Source: Whalleya microplaca
Taxonomy: Eukaryota; Ascomycota; Sordariomycetes; Xylariales; Xylariaceae
Reading direction: 5' to 3'
Length of the DNA: 64,000 nucleotides
NCBI GenBank assembly: GCA_022497155.1
Contig: MU385767.1
Coordinates: forward strand, 62,001 to 126,000
Shown: positions 12,352 through 22,143 of the stretch, one piece after another
Numbering within the stretch: position 1 is the first letter of the stretch
How the letters are laid out: each line of letters opens with the position of its first letter
Program-made: the position numbers and the translations under genes
Notes under the pieces: generated by a model
The model's database searches: none
What the model saw: only the letters and a program-made list of their open reading frames with translations
Told to the model about the DNA's origin: nothing

Positions 12352-12696
12352 TTATTCGGGGCAAGTGATCTGAGGGCCAAGTGGGTCACAGGGGTTACTA
12401 CCTCCGCCACCGCTGTAACACAAGCCTACACAGAGAAGAGACTATGTCAGTCGCTGGATAGAAAGGATTGAAAAATATAAATATGTATATATAATTCCTG
12501 CATAACTCACCAGTGGAGTCACATTGACACCAATTTCCGATGCCGTTGTCAGGGTCAGCGCTTTGCTCACAAGTTAGCACTCTCACACTGTTATGAAGTC
12601 GCGATGTATAGAGTTCACGTACTGGTTGTAGCAGCCATTCTGGGCAGCCGCCAACCCGAGCATAGCGAAGAATCCGATGAAAGTTTTGAAATACAT
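12352..12696 (-). CDS. small secreted six-cysteine protein (65 aa, three exons)
   Basis: Deduced exons on the minus strand: 12623-12696, 12511-12560 and 12352-12425. Intron 1 has a GTACGT donor, a GCTAAC branch and an AAG acceptor. Intron 2 has a GTGAGT donor and a GTAG acceptor. The product begins MYFKTFIGFFAMLGLAAAQ, a clear signal peptide. The mature part is about 46 residues with six cysteines (NGC, WCQC, LCYS, NPCD, TCPE) around a GGGG stretch and ends at TAA 12352-12354. The size, cysteine content and AT-rich setting are those of secreted fungal effectors or antimicrobial-like peptides. The AAG acceptor of intron 1 is the least certain point. A GTGAAC/GAG pair would change only two or three residues. 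Confidence 0.6.
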
Positions 12697-15546
12697 TGTG
12701 CTTGATGATATTGTTCTTAGGAATCAATATTCTCGGATGGTTAGAAATCAGAACTGAAGAGTGCTTGTTTGCTCCATTTCCATTCCTTCTTATGACGGGC
12801 AGATCTCTCCTTTATATACTCGAGCTGGTAGCCGGCTCGACAGGCTCCTCTTGGAAGATACCTGCGCCAATATTGTAAAGCTTTCGAGACACTCCGAGTC
12901 AACCGACTCTATTCTATCGCAAGGTCTAGCCTAAGCAATTTTTAATGGGTCCTATTTGAGGTATCAACGCTGTCAACTTAGACAAAGTTTGTAGCACCTT
13001 CACCGCACCTTTTATCTGCTGTGTAACAATGCTCGTTGTCTTAATAATATTAAGACAACAATGACTGTGTACTGATGCACTTGGAGCTTACCTTTCGTAA
13101 GATGACGGAGAAAGGTTTCATTACCAGTAGCTTCCTGTTCAGGAATCTAAACACCTATTGTATTTCCCGAACATCAGGTCCAGCATTTCGAGTTGATTGG
13201 TATTTCTCTACCATAGTGGACGTTTCACAGAGGCCATGTAGATCCCGGGCTGCTCGCCGCTGACAGAACTCGGGTCTCGGATATGAATTCTACCCATTCA
13301 TAAGGCTCTTGTATACGCTTTATTAAGACACACAGAACGTAACAGTATCTTGAGGAGCACAGATGATGTGCACTTGATAACTCCCCTGTGGCATTTATGA
13401 GAAGAATCCTGCTTGTGATAAACGCGCGTGTTCGTTGATCACTCCGAGAGGAACCTTGTGCTGATTCAGCACATGGAACGAAGAGACGTCCACTGGCGAC
13501 GGCAAGTTTTGAAATATAATGACACTTGTAATCCTTTTATATATATATATATATATATATATAACTCATAACTATAAAATATTCGACAATCGCTGTTACC
13601 TACCGCGACGCTTTGTGCAATCAATCAAAGGTGGCTCTACATAATCGTTTTGGCCATCAGCTGAGTCATTTTGTAAATTTCCAGATCCCTCGTTCAGCAA
13701 GGTTGCTGGACTATGTTCATAAAGGATACATCTTGATTTATCTGTGTTGTCACTGTGTTTCTTTCGACTAATGCATATAAAACTTTTACGGTAAGCCTTA
13801 AAAGTATTGAACTTACAGAATTACCATTCAATCACCGGAATAATTATGATACTTCTATTGGACGTATTAGAGATGGTTTGCAGAGTTATATGGTTGGTGC
13901 ATGATTGCTAGCCGGGTTTACATCCCTTTCATAAATGACAACTTTCTTACTTAGGAAGGTTGTACAGTTGAACCATTGAGCGGGGTAATGGTAATTATTT
14001 GAGACACAGATACTATATGCTGAGTATATCTGAGAGTGATGTTGTCATGTGGTAGGTATTGAAGGAGAAGAGGTACGTAATCCAACGTCAGCAAATAGCA
14101 TATAATTCAGCTTATGACTTTACATCCGTTGTGCCACCATAAATAAGTAGAACAGTAGAGAGTTGGCTTGCTATTTGACCTTCTTCCCTCTTTTAGCAGA
14201 ATCTATCTTGCCAGTTGTGTGGTTGTACCCCTAAGACCTACATTCCGCGCATTTAATGAGGCAGCTGCTGGCGATATAGCCACACTATCATTAAGCCTAA
14301 CTATGTTCAATGCATGGTCAGCCTCACGGAGTTACTCGAAACTAGAGGATATCGAAACATGGATGAGGTATTATGAGGCCGGTACTTTATTTGACTCAGC
14401 CCCGTTCCTTGGGGTCCGATGGCAACATGTAAGGTTTACTCTTATAACTCATTCTGGGGATAAAACTCACGAAATGCTGACCTAGGTCAAGACTGATTGA
14501 CGCTGACACTTAGATATAGCTTCTTGGGTAAGCTACGTCAAGCGGTGAAAAGCGGATTGCTTACAGGTATGTCTTTCAAACTCATGACCGCCAGAGCCGG
14601 AGTTTTCATTCTCACAAGTGGGAATGAAAGTCAATACTGCCTTCTATTCATATGACATTCCCTGTATACAATCATGACGGCTAAACCTCACTTCACTCAG
14701 AGTTAGTCGTCGTTGCTTCGCAGCTCGGTCAATGTGAGGGGGGGGGGGTTATCACCAACAGCCACATTTGCCTACCAGGTCTCTAAAACTCATATAACGC
14801 ATATACTTCCATCGCTAACTTATCCTCAACTTTCATCATATTGACCTCAATGGCCAACACCACATAACGAACAAAAAGCTAGTCACGCCGTGGATCGAAC
14901 ACGGAACCTTCTCGGGACTTTGAACACTTCAATGTGAACGAGAAATCATCGGATGACGCGAGAAGGCCTCATGAGAAAACCAACCGCGATTCATTTAGAT
15001 TGAGGCCAAGTGTGTATGTCAATTCAACTTCCAAAAGCTTTCTCACAACCAGTATTATACACTCTCTGCTAAGCAATAGTGATGAATCCCCTACCTATTG
15101 AAGATTCAAGAAGATCAAATTCGCCCGTTGCATTTAAACGTGATGTAAGCTTGTTTCGTGGCCTGAGAGGACATAACATATGAGTGATGGATACAGTTTA
15201 TTAGTGATGACCATGGCGGCGTGCTTATTGCGTATGCGTATCCGATTGCAACAGTAGGGGATAGGTTAGGGGGCACTTGGATAGGTATCTTAGCAACCTG
15301 AGCCGGCAGAACTTCGGCATAACGTGCACGCCGCGTACGCGACTTCTGACGTATATTTGTCCCCCGACTTCTCGTCAGCGCCGACCCCGCTTCCTTGTTC
15401 CTCGCCTCAACTTCAACAACAACACACACACAACATCACCGCATTACAGCCTCGAATCCCCAGAGCTCGTATACGTACATCCAACAATCTCGTCTATCCA
15501 CACGATACAATCTGAAGACGCTTACGAGCCCTACGAACTATCTTAG
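12697..15546. other. long AT-rich gene-poor stretch
   Basis: No gene I can support. It contains an AT dinucleotide run (13539-13562), a G8 homopolymer near 14740, and a tRNA-like sequence on the minus strand at 14881-14960. The ORF at 14168-14485 (plus) has no recognisable motif and starts without a good context. The final 250 bases before 15547 should be the eIF1 promoter and 5' UTR and contain CA-rich tracts. Confidence 0.5.
13539..13562. repeat. AT dinucleotide microsatellite
   Basis: Uninterrupted alternating AT of about 24 bases. Confidence 0.9.
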
Positions 15547-16148
15547 ATGTCCATCGAGAACCTCAAGTCCTATGGTACGTGCTGTGCTCATCATCTCCTG
15601 GCTCATCCGTGCTCATCCGTGGTCGTCCGCATTCCCTGCTGTGTCACTGATTGCATCGAGCCTTGCATCTTGAATCTTTAATTTTGAATATTGACTCTCG
15701 AATCTGGCCCTGCTAACATTGTCGCCACCGATATTAGATCCATTCGCTGATGCTGAAGCGAATGACGACCCGGGACAATCTCAGAGCAAGAAGGAGGATT
15801 ACATCCACATCCGCATCCAACAGCGGAACGGTCGCAAGACCCTAACCACCGTCCAAGGCCTTCCCTCCAAGTTCGACCGAAAGAAGATCCTCACCGTGAT
15901 CAAGAAGAAGTTCGCCTGCAATGGCACCGTGGTGATGGACGTGAGCATGGGCGAGGTTATCCAGTTGCAAGGTGACCAGCGCAAGGCTATGCGTACGTGT
16001 GCTCGCTTGCTTCCTTCCTACCTGGCCTAGACGGCCTAGGTCACTACACTAGCATCCGTAAGCTGACTGTTTTGCAGAAGACTTCATGGTCGATAAGAAA
16101 GAAGGCCTGGAGCTCGACCCGAAGACCATCAAAGTCCATGGTTTTTGA
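15547..16148 (+). CDS. SUI1: translation initiation factor eIF1
   Basis: Three exons: 15547-15574, 15738-15992 and 16078-16148 (introns 163 and 85 nt, both with GTACGT donors), giving 117 aa. The first exon codes MSIENLKSY, and the phase-1 junction restores DPFADAE. The SUI1 core follows: IHIRIQQRNGRKTLTTVQGL, then KKFACNGTV and GEVIQLQGDQR. The last exon gives DFMVDKKEG...KTIKVHGF, the usual eIF1 ending. eIF1 binds the 40S subunit next to the P site and enforces AUG selection during scanning. Length and intron positions are ordinary for the family. The ATG at 15547 was chosen because it yields the conserved MSIENLK start. Confidence 0.96.
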
Positions 16149-16652
16149 TCGCTGCACGCTCTACTCAGTAGCACTTAGGCAGATAGATGGAACAAGTTGT
16201 ATGAAGACTCGGTTGAGTTACCTATGTCAATAATAATATTCCTTAGGGAGGACAACATTGCTCCTCGTGCGCTATCTAGATAATTAGAACAATGGCATAC
16301 TCATGGTTCATGGAAAGCTTCTGCATGGCACGCAACTCGGTGCATACGTGTTGCGCTACGCATTTTGGAATTGTGTATGGAATGTTGTGCCTATGCTCTT
16401 GAGACTGTAATTAACAGTCAGTGACTCAAGTGACTCATGTTGGTTGTAGGACAAGATTCATTTGACCCTCATGTTACGCGGAACTTCTTTTTGGCCTAGC
16501 CCTATCTAGTTCTTCATAACTTGAATGCTCCAGTATTGTGACGCAGTGCCCTATCTGAAGAGTTTCCCAATTGCAAAGTGGCCAGTGGGCTCTGATACAC
16601 GTCTGTGATATCCGGTGCCCAAGAGCTTCTTGAATTATGAGAAATAACAGCC

Positions 16653-17495
16653 TTAAATTCTTAGACGCCGGCCCCATCGTGCCTTCTCTCTCCTCCTTCT
16701 GCTTGCCCGTCTCGTAGCAAATGTTCGGCATCCGTGGATTGGTCTGAATCCGTTGATCGGCGAAAGCTCCTGGGTAACGTGCTCAGAATGAAATCTGACA
16801 TGCAACCTCAGCCAATGGGGAATTGAGAACTTGGTGACCTTTCTACCTCGATGTTTTTGCCGTTTATATCTAGGAAAGAGGCTCAAGATGACTTTCTGGT
16901 TGACAACGTTATGGTGTCCAATCGCGATGGCATTATTCTCGTGATGCTGTAAGGTAATCACACGGAATAGTAGAAAAGTAAGAGCAAGTAGGAGAAAGCT
17001 CCGTTTCTGCAGAAAGGCTGAGTGGGACGGAAAAGATAAAGGATCATGCCGAGGCCTAATATGACTGAAGAAAGTTGTAATTGGGTCGGCGTCGTGACTT
17101 CCAATCTCTGCTCTGAAGGTTCCGCCAGGAGCAATAGCAATCCATATAGTAGTGAGCAGTAGCGCAGTCGCATGAAGCTGTAATTCGCTGGTGTGGCGCT
17201 TCCTCGATTTCAAGTGAAGATGAAGTCTGGCGATAACTACCACCGTATAAAGAGTCGAGCCCGGCAAGTTACTCGTTTTAGGTTGACCATCTGATGACTG
17301 ACTTGGAATATGACGGCTAGAAAGGTTCCTGTTCTGCGTGCGGACTAGGTAGGTAGGTAATGAGTAGGCTTTTCGCGGGACTGGGGGGGAGAGTCTCTCT
17401 TCTGTTGGCCAATTATTCGAAGAGAAAATATCGATGTTGAGTCTTTCGGGCATAATTTGAATAATGGAATCTCTTCGACTGAATGGGCTAGACAT
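16653..17495 (-). CDS. hypothetical protein, uncertain
   Basis: Open frame of 280 codons on the minus strand with ATG at 17493-17495. It contains one strongly hydrophobic stretch (FLLLALTFLLFRVI) and a very basic C-terminus (RRASRRRREKARW). I recognise no domain. Short introns could be hidden inside. The base composition is ordinary, not the GC3-rich pattern of its coding neighbours. It may be a real membrane protein gene or a chance ORF. Transcript data would decide. Confidence 0.25.
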   Translation of the reverse strand: MSSPFSRRDSIIQIMPERLNIDIFSSNNWPTEERLSPPVPRKAYSLPTYLVRTQNRNLSSRHIPSQSSDGQPKTSNLPGSTLYTVVVIARLHLHLKSRKRHTSELQLHATALLLTTIWIAIAPGGTFRAEIGSHDADPITTFFSHIRPRHDPLSFPSHSAFLQKRSFLLLALTFLLFRVITLQHHENNAIAIGHHNVVNQKVILSLFPRYKRQKHRGRKVTKFSIPHWLRLHVRFHSEHVTQELSPINGFRPIHGCRTFATRRASRRRREKARWGRRLRI

Positions 17496-17760
17496 GATAG
17501 CTTTTATATGAAGTCTATTTAACTTGTGTTCCTAGGTACCTAGGCAGGGAAAGAATGGTTGGGAAAGAGGTAGGCCAGGCGGGAGATGTTGCGTTTACTT
17601 ATTGAGCTCAACAATATTGAGTAGAAGATATGACGTAGGTAGGCTATATCCTGTACCGAGATGTATGATGACTCGACAATTTCTACACTGCCTCCCAATT
17701 GACAAGCCTCCTATAACCAGGAGTAGAGATGCGTCAACTTTGACGTTGTCCTTTGATAGT

Positions 17761-19134
17761 TTACATATTGAAAACGCCTTTTATTTCCGGCCATAGCATT
17801 TCCAGAAGGCGCCACAAAACTATGTAACCGGTGGTAATCTGTAAAGCCTGGTTCCCATTCCCAGTTATCATACTTTTATTCTTGTTTCCAAGTTGTTGAG
17901 TTTTATTGGTGTCTCCCTTCGTTGTGCTCCAGTTAGTATTGCCTAGTTGAACTGTTGTATTGCAATCCCCCCAGATGCTGGACTCATTTAAATATTTTCC
18001 TTCGTTTGAACTAGGTACCGTGTGAGCTGATTGTCCATGAGAAGAACAGGCGTCATTAACCATCTTGGTAATGTTGTCCGCAACTTGCTGATACATTGGG
18101 TCGTCATCATTGGCAAATTTACATATTTGGCGATGATCAGCATCCAATGGTATCTGCTTCTCACGAGTGCCTGGCAATCCAAGGATCGCGGAGTGCTGAG
18201 TTACAACCTGAGTATATTGTTAGTCTACGCATTCTGAACGACGCATGATCTGATAATCCTTACAATACCGAAGCGACCAAGAGGTTGGGTTTCATAGAAG
18301 GTTAGAAATTGGAGATCCTCAAGGAGCTGGCGGAAGTCATTGGCGATAGTGTCGAGGATAGAACTACCCTTGAGTGCATCCATAAAGTTGTTACTAGGAC
18401 TCCCCAACAGGGAACGAGCAATCTTTGCCACTATATCGCCGACTTCTGTATGATTTCCCCCCTTATGCGGGGTGCTAAAGAAGGCAACACCAAACGTTGA
18501 TTTGCGGATCGATTCGTAGGTCTTGTCGTTACTTGAATGAACTAGAGCCTAGAGAGAGTTAGAAACTCCGCACATGTGCACACGAAGTTAGATAATTCTG
18601 GTGGCGTACCCGTTTCACAACAATTCCCCCTAAGCTATGGCATATAAATACCAATGGGCGGTTGGGATCCATCTACTGCAAGTGAGTCATTGCACCGTAA
18701 TCAACATGCCATGGTACGTACAGTCCGTGCTGCCTGAACATGATTTAGGAGGTTCTCGGCCTGCTCCGTTATACCAGCAGTTGATGCTTGAAATGCCACG
18801 TTTGAATTATATCCAAAGAGCAATATCCTTGCGCTTGGGATACGATTCGGAAGGAAATCTCTAAGCCATAACTTGCCCTCAGATGTCCATGTGGATTCGG
18901 CGTGTAATGGGTTACCAAGAGGGTTCAGTCCGTGAACGGCGACGATGCTAATTTGTATCTGTTAATCGGGTTGCAATATCGATCCTGAGCTGAAACATAC
19001 TCAACAGTAGGATTTGGAGGATTAACAAGGACTTTCAAGAAATTCTTCGAGTTTTCGGCTTTTCCTTCTTTTTTGGCCGTGCGGTATGTCTTTTCAGACT
19101 GCTTTCGACCCCAGGGAACCATTGTAAGCTTCAT
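17761..19134 (-). CDS. SesB-type alpha/beta-hydrolase with C-terminal amyloid-like repeat
   Basis: Five deduced exons on the minus strand: 19001-19134, 18722-18947, 18610-18672, 18264-18548 and 17761-18207 (introns 49-61 nt), giving 384 aa in one frame. The N-terminus leads into NPPNPTVDIVAVHGLNP, the oxyanion strand. Ser133 in FICHSLGGIVVK is the nucleophile elbow, and His261 in IPLDADHRQICKF is the likely catalytic histidine. GLPGTREKQ and FFSTPHKGG are typical of fungal SesB/SBP esterases, the lipase effectors of amyloid-controlled cell-death pathways. After the enzyme domain, residues 316-363 (17827-17970) form two and a half 18-residue repeats, x-G-D-x-N-x3-Q-x-G-x2-N-x-S type, exactly where known family members carry their amyloid motif. 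The same repeat occurs in two neighbouring genes. The enzyme call is firm. The amyloid role is inference. Confidence 0.8.
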
Positions 19135-20694
19135 ATTAATTTGGGCTTGGAACTGATGAACACGGATATTTTACTCCAAAGGTAGTATCTACGCAGAAAG
19201 CTTTTATTGTCTTCTAGTGAGCCTGAAATGCCCAATCATTGACATGCTAACACGCTTAGCCAGTATCAATGATACCTTCTGACGCTGTAAGCGAGTAAAA
19301 TGCGGATACCTTAGCTGAGAGCCTTGAAGAATATATACATATTGATGAGATACGCAGTTAATGATACTTGATTGGTTTGAGGTTTCGCTGTTTTAGAGTG
19401 GTAGATGGTTTGTTATATATACATGATGCTACTATATGTTCTATATTGTACCAGTCTTTGACCCTCAATTCAATACATATATGTAGCATTGATGATACTC
19501 CGCTGCAATCGGAACGCCCACCGCCTGTATCAATTATTGTGTGGTTGCACGAAACACAGCCTTCCTCGGCAATGCTGAAGTTGAGGCTGGCAACTGGCGG
19601 TGTATGCCAGCCGTCGTGTTCAGGCGGCCATTTTGAAGTGACCGCTGCTGGCCAACTTCGTCACAGCTCACTCTTGCTATCGTAAGAAAGTTGTACAAAA
19701 TAGGTAGGTCTTATATAGGACCGATTTTAGCCTTTGAGCTTTGTTTCCTACGGGTAGGTATCGACGAAATTAAAGATTGTAAGCGATGTTTGTTTCGCCC
19801 ATCCCCCTTTCGCAACAGAGGCTACGAAAGCCTCAAGAGTCGCAGTTCATGACGGAGGCATCATAATGCCTGCAAAATGGCTGCAAACTACCTAGGGGCC
19901 GGCAGGCTCCTCAAGCACCCAATGATAGTGTTGGTTGGACTTGGACATCTCGGCAAATCTCACTGAAATGGGGACGTGTCTGGGTCATCGGTTTCGTGGT
20001 GGCGCAATTGAGCGAGTTCGCATTTATGCCAATGGACTTAACAATCACAAATTCTCCAGGCTTTCTGAAATATGCGTCCTACTGTGCGACACTATTCTGC
20101 CTTGCTATATATGTAACCACAATGTATTAGAGACTTATGAAGGGCCAAGGCTGTCACTGTGTCTCGCACCCAACTTCGCGATAGGTGACTCGCGCGGGAT
20201 GCGACAGCTTATACATCGTAGCCTGCTTTATCTTCCGTTTCAAAATTTTTCTCCTTCGCATGTCATACCATTTTCTATTTCGGTGAGGCATGCTGTGCTT
20301 GACTTGCAAGGTTCTTCTGCATATATTTAACTTCGGTACTGTAATGCAACTCCGTAATACGACAGCTTCAAATGAATTATAAATAATCCCCAGCCTTGCT
20401 CAAAGGATAGCAATGATAATGCTCAGAGGGTAGGTCGCAACCTTGATAAATATCTGAGGCACCTCCGCCTTCACCAGGCGCAGGATAATATAACAAAACT
20501 ACCCAGCCTCAGGATGAAAAAGAATGTTTTTTTAACATCACATCCTATTGTGCTATAAACGACTGCCTTAGAAATAGTCTTAATATCAATACATCGGTAG
20601 GTCCTCTGCTATTATTTTCTTATGTACCGTCTCCCAGTCTGTACAAACCGAGCAGGTGTACTTTCGCCAACCCCTTATCGTCTATAGAGCAATA
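19135..20694. other. intergenic, degenerate repeat copy
   Basis: Shared promoter region of the divergent hydrolase (minus) and tail-anchored protein (plus) genes. Around 19355-19455 lies a C-to-T/G-to-A altered copy of a sequence also found near 59072-59165. Other ORFs here (19368-19685, 19935-20330) show no recognisable motif. Confidence 0.5.
19355..19455 (+). repeat. degenerate dispersed repeat, copy A
   Basis: Aligns by eye with 59072-59165: the shared frame runs GATTGGTTTGAGGTTTCGCT versus GACTGGCCTGAGGTTCAGCT, then AGAGTGGT, then ATACATGATGCTACT versus ATACACAATGCTACT. Differences are mostly C/T and G/A, as left by RIP. Confidence 0.45.
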
Positions 20695-21072
20695 ATGGCA
20701 ACGCGTACGGTGCATGACAAACCGCAACCGGAACCGGGGTTCTATTTTAAGAATTCCAAGGGAAACACATTGCGAGGCCCCCAAGAAGACAAGAGCGACA
20801 ACAAGGATGAGAGCGACGTCAAGAAACCCAGCGACCCAAAGCAAACCGACACGTCCATTTGCAATGTCAAGACTGACGGCCAAAATGATGGGGACGATAA
20901 TAATATCGATCAGGAGGGAGAAGGGAACAGGGGTAAGAATCGGGGACAGAGGAACAAGATTCGGCAGAATATCCCTCCTCCGCCTCCGGGCCTTGGCTAC
21001 ATGAAATGGATTGGTGCTTATGCAATAGCCCTAGGAGTTTTGGTGGTTTGGGCCCGTTGGATATTGAAGTAG
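20695..21072 (+). CDS. tail-anchored small protein with the shared 18-residue amyloid-like repeat
   Basis: Intronless, 125 aa, starting at the ATG 20695 that follows an in-frame upstream extension of poor quality. Residues 1-60 are charged and disordered-looking (many D, K, N, P). Residues 67-84 are one complete 18-residue repeat (DDNNIDQEGEGNRGKNRG), and 85-91 (QRNKIRQ) begin another with N and Q in register. Both match the repeats of the hydrolase and of the gene at 21664-22143. A PPPPPG linker then leads to one membrane helix (about 105-122, WIGAYAIALGVLVVWA) and a short basic tail, the layout of a C-tail-anchored protein. No enzymatic domain is visible. Inference: a membrane-tethered member of the same signalling group. 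It could also be an unrelated N/Q/G-rich protein. Confidence 0.55.
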   Translation: MATRTVHDKPQPEPGFYFKNSKGNTLRGPQEDKSDNKDESDVKKPSDPKQTDTSICNVKTDGQNDGDDNNIDQEGEGNRGKNRGQRNKIRQNIPPPPPGLGYMKWIGAYAIALGVLVVWARWILK

Positions 21073-21120
21073 TTGTGATGGATAGTATTCGAGGCTTGTT
21101 GGGTACTTTAGGGATGCGAA

Positions 21121-21357
21121 ATGACTGTTTTCACTGTAGTCCACTTAACAGTGGATATACTTCCCTCGTGGTATATTTCTTCTAGTGAATGGATGTATTA
21201 TCCTCAGTTCACACTGCCAATCATAGTGCTGCCGACCTTATGGCTCCTCCTAACCTTTCTGGTCTCCTTAATTGTGAATTACTCCTTGCTAGCACTGGTA
21301 ATAGAGGTTTTTGTGTATGTACAATTCGCCGTATTATCCTACTGCCTTAAACCGTAG
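21121..21357 (+). CDS. small hydrophobic ORF, doubtful
   Basis: 78 codons from ATG 21121 to TAG 21357. Most of the chain is hydrophobic and could form two membrane helices (FTLPIIVLPTLWLLLTFLV; YSLLALVIEVFVYVQFAVL). It lies 48 bases downstream of the tail-anchored gene on the same strand. No family is recognised, and AT-rich DNA readily yields such hydrophobic ORFs, so it is listed only as possible. Confidence 0.2.
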   Translation: MTVFTVVHLTVDILPSWYISSSEWMYYPQFTLPIIVLPTLWLLLTFLVSLIVNYSLLALVIEVFVYVQFAVLSYCLKP

Positions 21358-21663
21358 CTATGAACTGGGTCGTCTCCCGCCGCCCGGAAGGGTTATTAGA
21401 GAGGGGGTCCCGCCTTGTACTGGTTGTAATAGCTTTAAGAACGAGGGTTGCGAAGAGAAGATACTTATGTTCTACTAGTGAGATGTTTCGCGGGGAATAT
21501 ATACACTATTAAGTGGACTGGTGAAAATAGTCATTTTGCTAGGGATGGAACTGAAGGTTGTTTTGTCTATTGATGATCAAGTATCTAAACAATGAAGATT
21601 GAACATAACCACTGTCATCACTTAACGGGGAATTAGTGGTACATCAAACATGCAACCCGCCAA

Positions 21664-22143
21664 TCACTCCTGAAGCCTATCGACTTTGGTATTCCATGGC
21701 CAATGGGACAAGAGCCACTTATACCATTCCACGCATTCGCTACGGTCCCTTTCTGGAATATATTCCTTGTTTGTATCCTCCATGCCATCTTTATACTCGT
21801 CGCGAATGCGAGTCTGAATAATCGTCTTCTTGACACCAGTTGCTGTGCTGACGTTGTGTTGTCCCCGCTGGGCTATCCTATTATCATCTCCACGCGTGTT
21901 GCTGGTGTTGTAATTGTCAATCTGTAGAGTTCCGTTACCACATCCGTTGACCTCGGTAGAGTGACCATCACCTTTTTGACCGGTATTGTTGTTGTCTTTT
22001 TCATGGAGGCACTTATTTTTGACCCCGTATTGATCTATCTCGTTGCCATTGCAATTGTTCTCAGCATTGTTGCTGCCATCTGAGCTAGCGATGTAGTTGT
22101 TGCCGAACGCAATTCTTCTAAGTTTTGCGAAGAGGTCATCCAT
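21664..22143 (-). CDS. small protein with five perfect-register 18-residue N/Q/G repeats
   Basis: Single open exon on the minus strand, ATG 22141-22143, 159 aa. Residues 14-103 (21835-22104) are five consecutive units of exactly 18 residues. The four clear ones, starting at residues 32, 50, 68 and 86, all have N at position 3 and Q at position 7. Most also have G at 9, N at 12, S/T/C at 14 and G at 18. The last reads DDNRIAQRGQHNVSTATG. The repeat is the same as in the SesB-type hydrolase (17761-19134) and the tail-anchored protein (20695-21072). Short polar flanks follow, with a Trp-rich end (WYKWLLSHWPW). There is no signal peptide. A stacked beta-solenoid or amyloid core is the structural inference. 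An additional upstream exon cannot be excluded, since a CAG precedes the ATG. Confidence 0.55.
   Translation of the reverse strand: MDDLFAKLRRIAFGNNYIASSDGSNNAENNCNGNEIDQYGVKNKCLHEKDNNNTGQKGDGHSTEVNGCGNGTLQIDNYNTSNTRGDDNRIAQRGQHNVSTATGVKKTIIQTRIRDEYKDGMEDTNKEYIPERDRSECVEWYKWLLSHWPWNTKVDRLQE

Noticed and set aside
14168..14485. 105-codon plus-strand ORF
   Set aside because: No recognisable motif, no good start context and AT-rich surroundings. Not supported as a gene.
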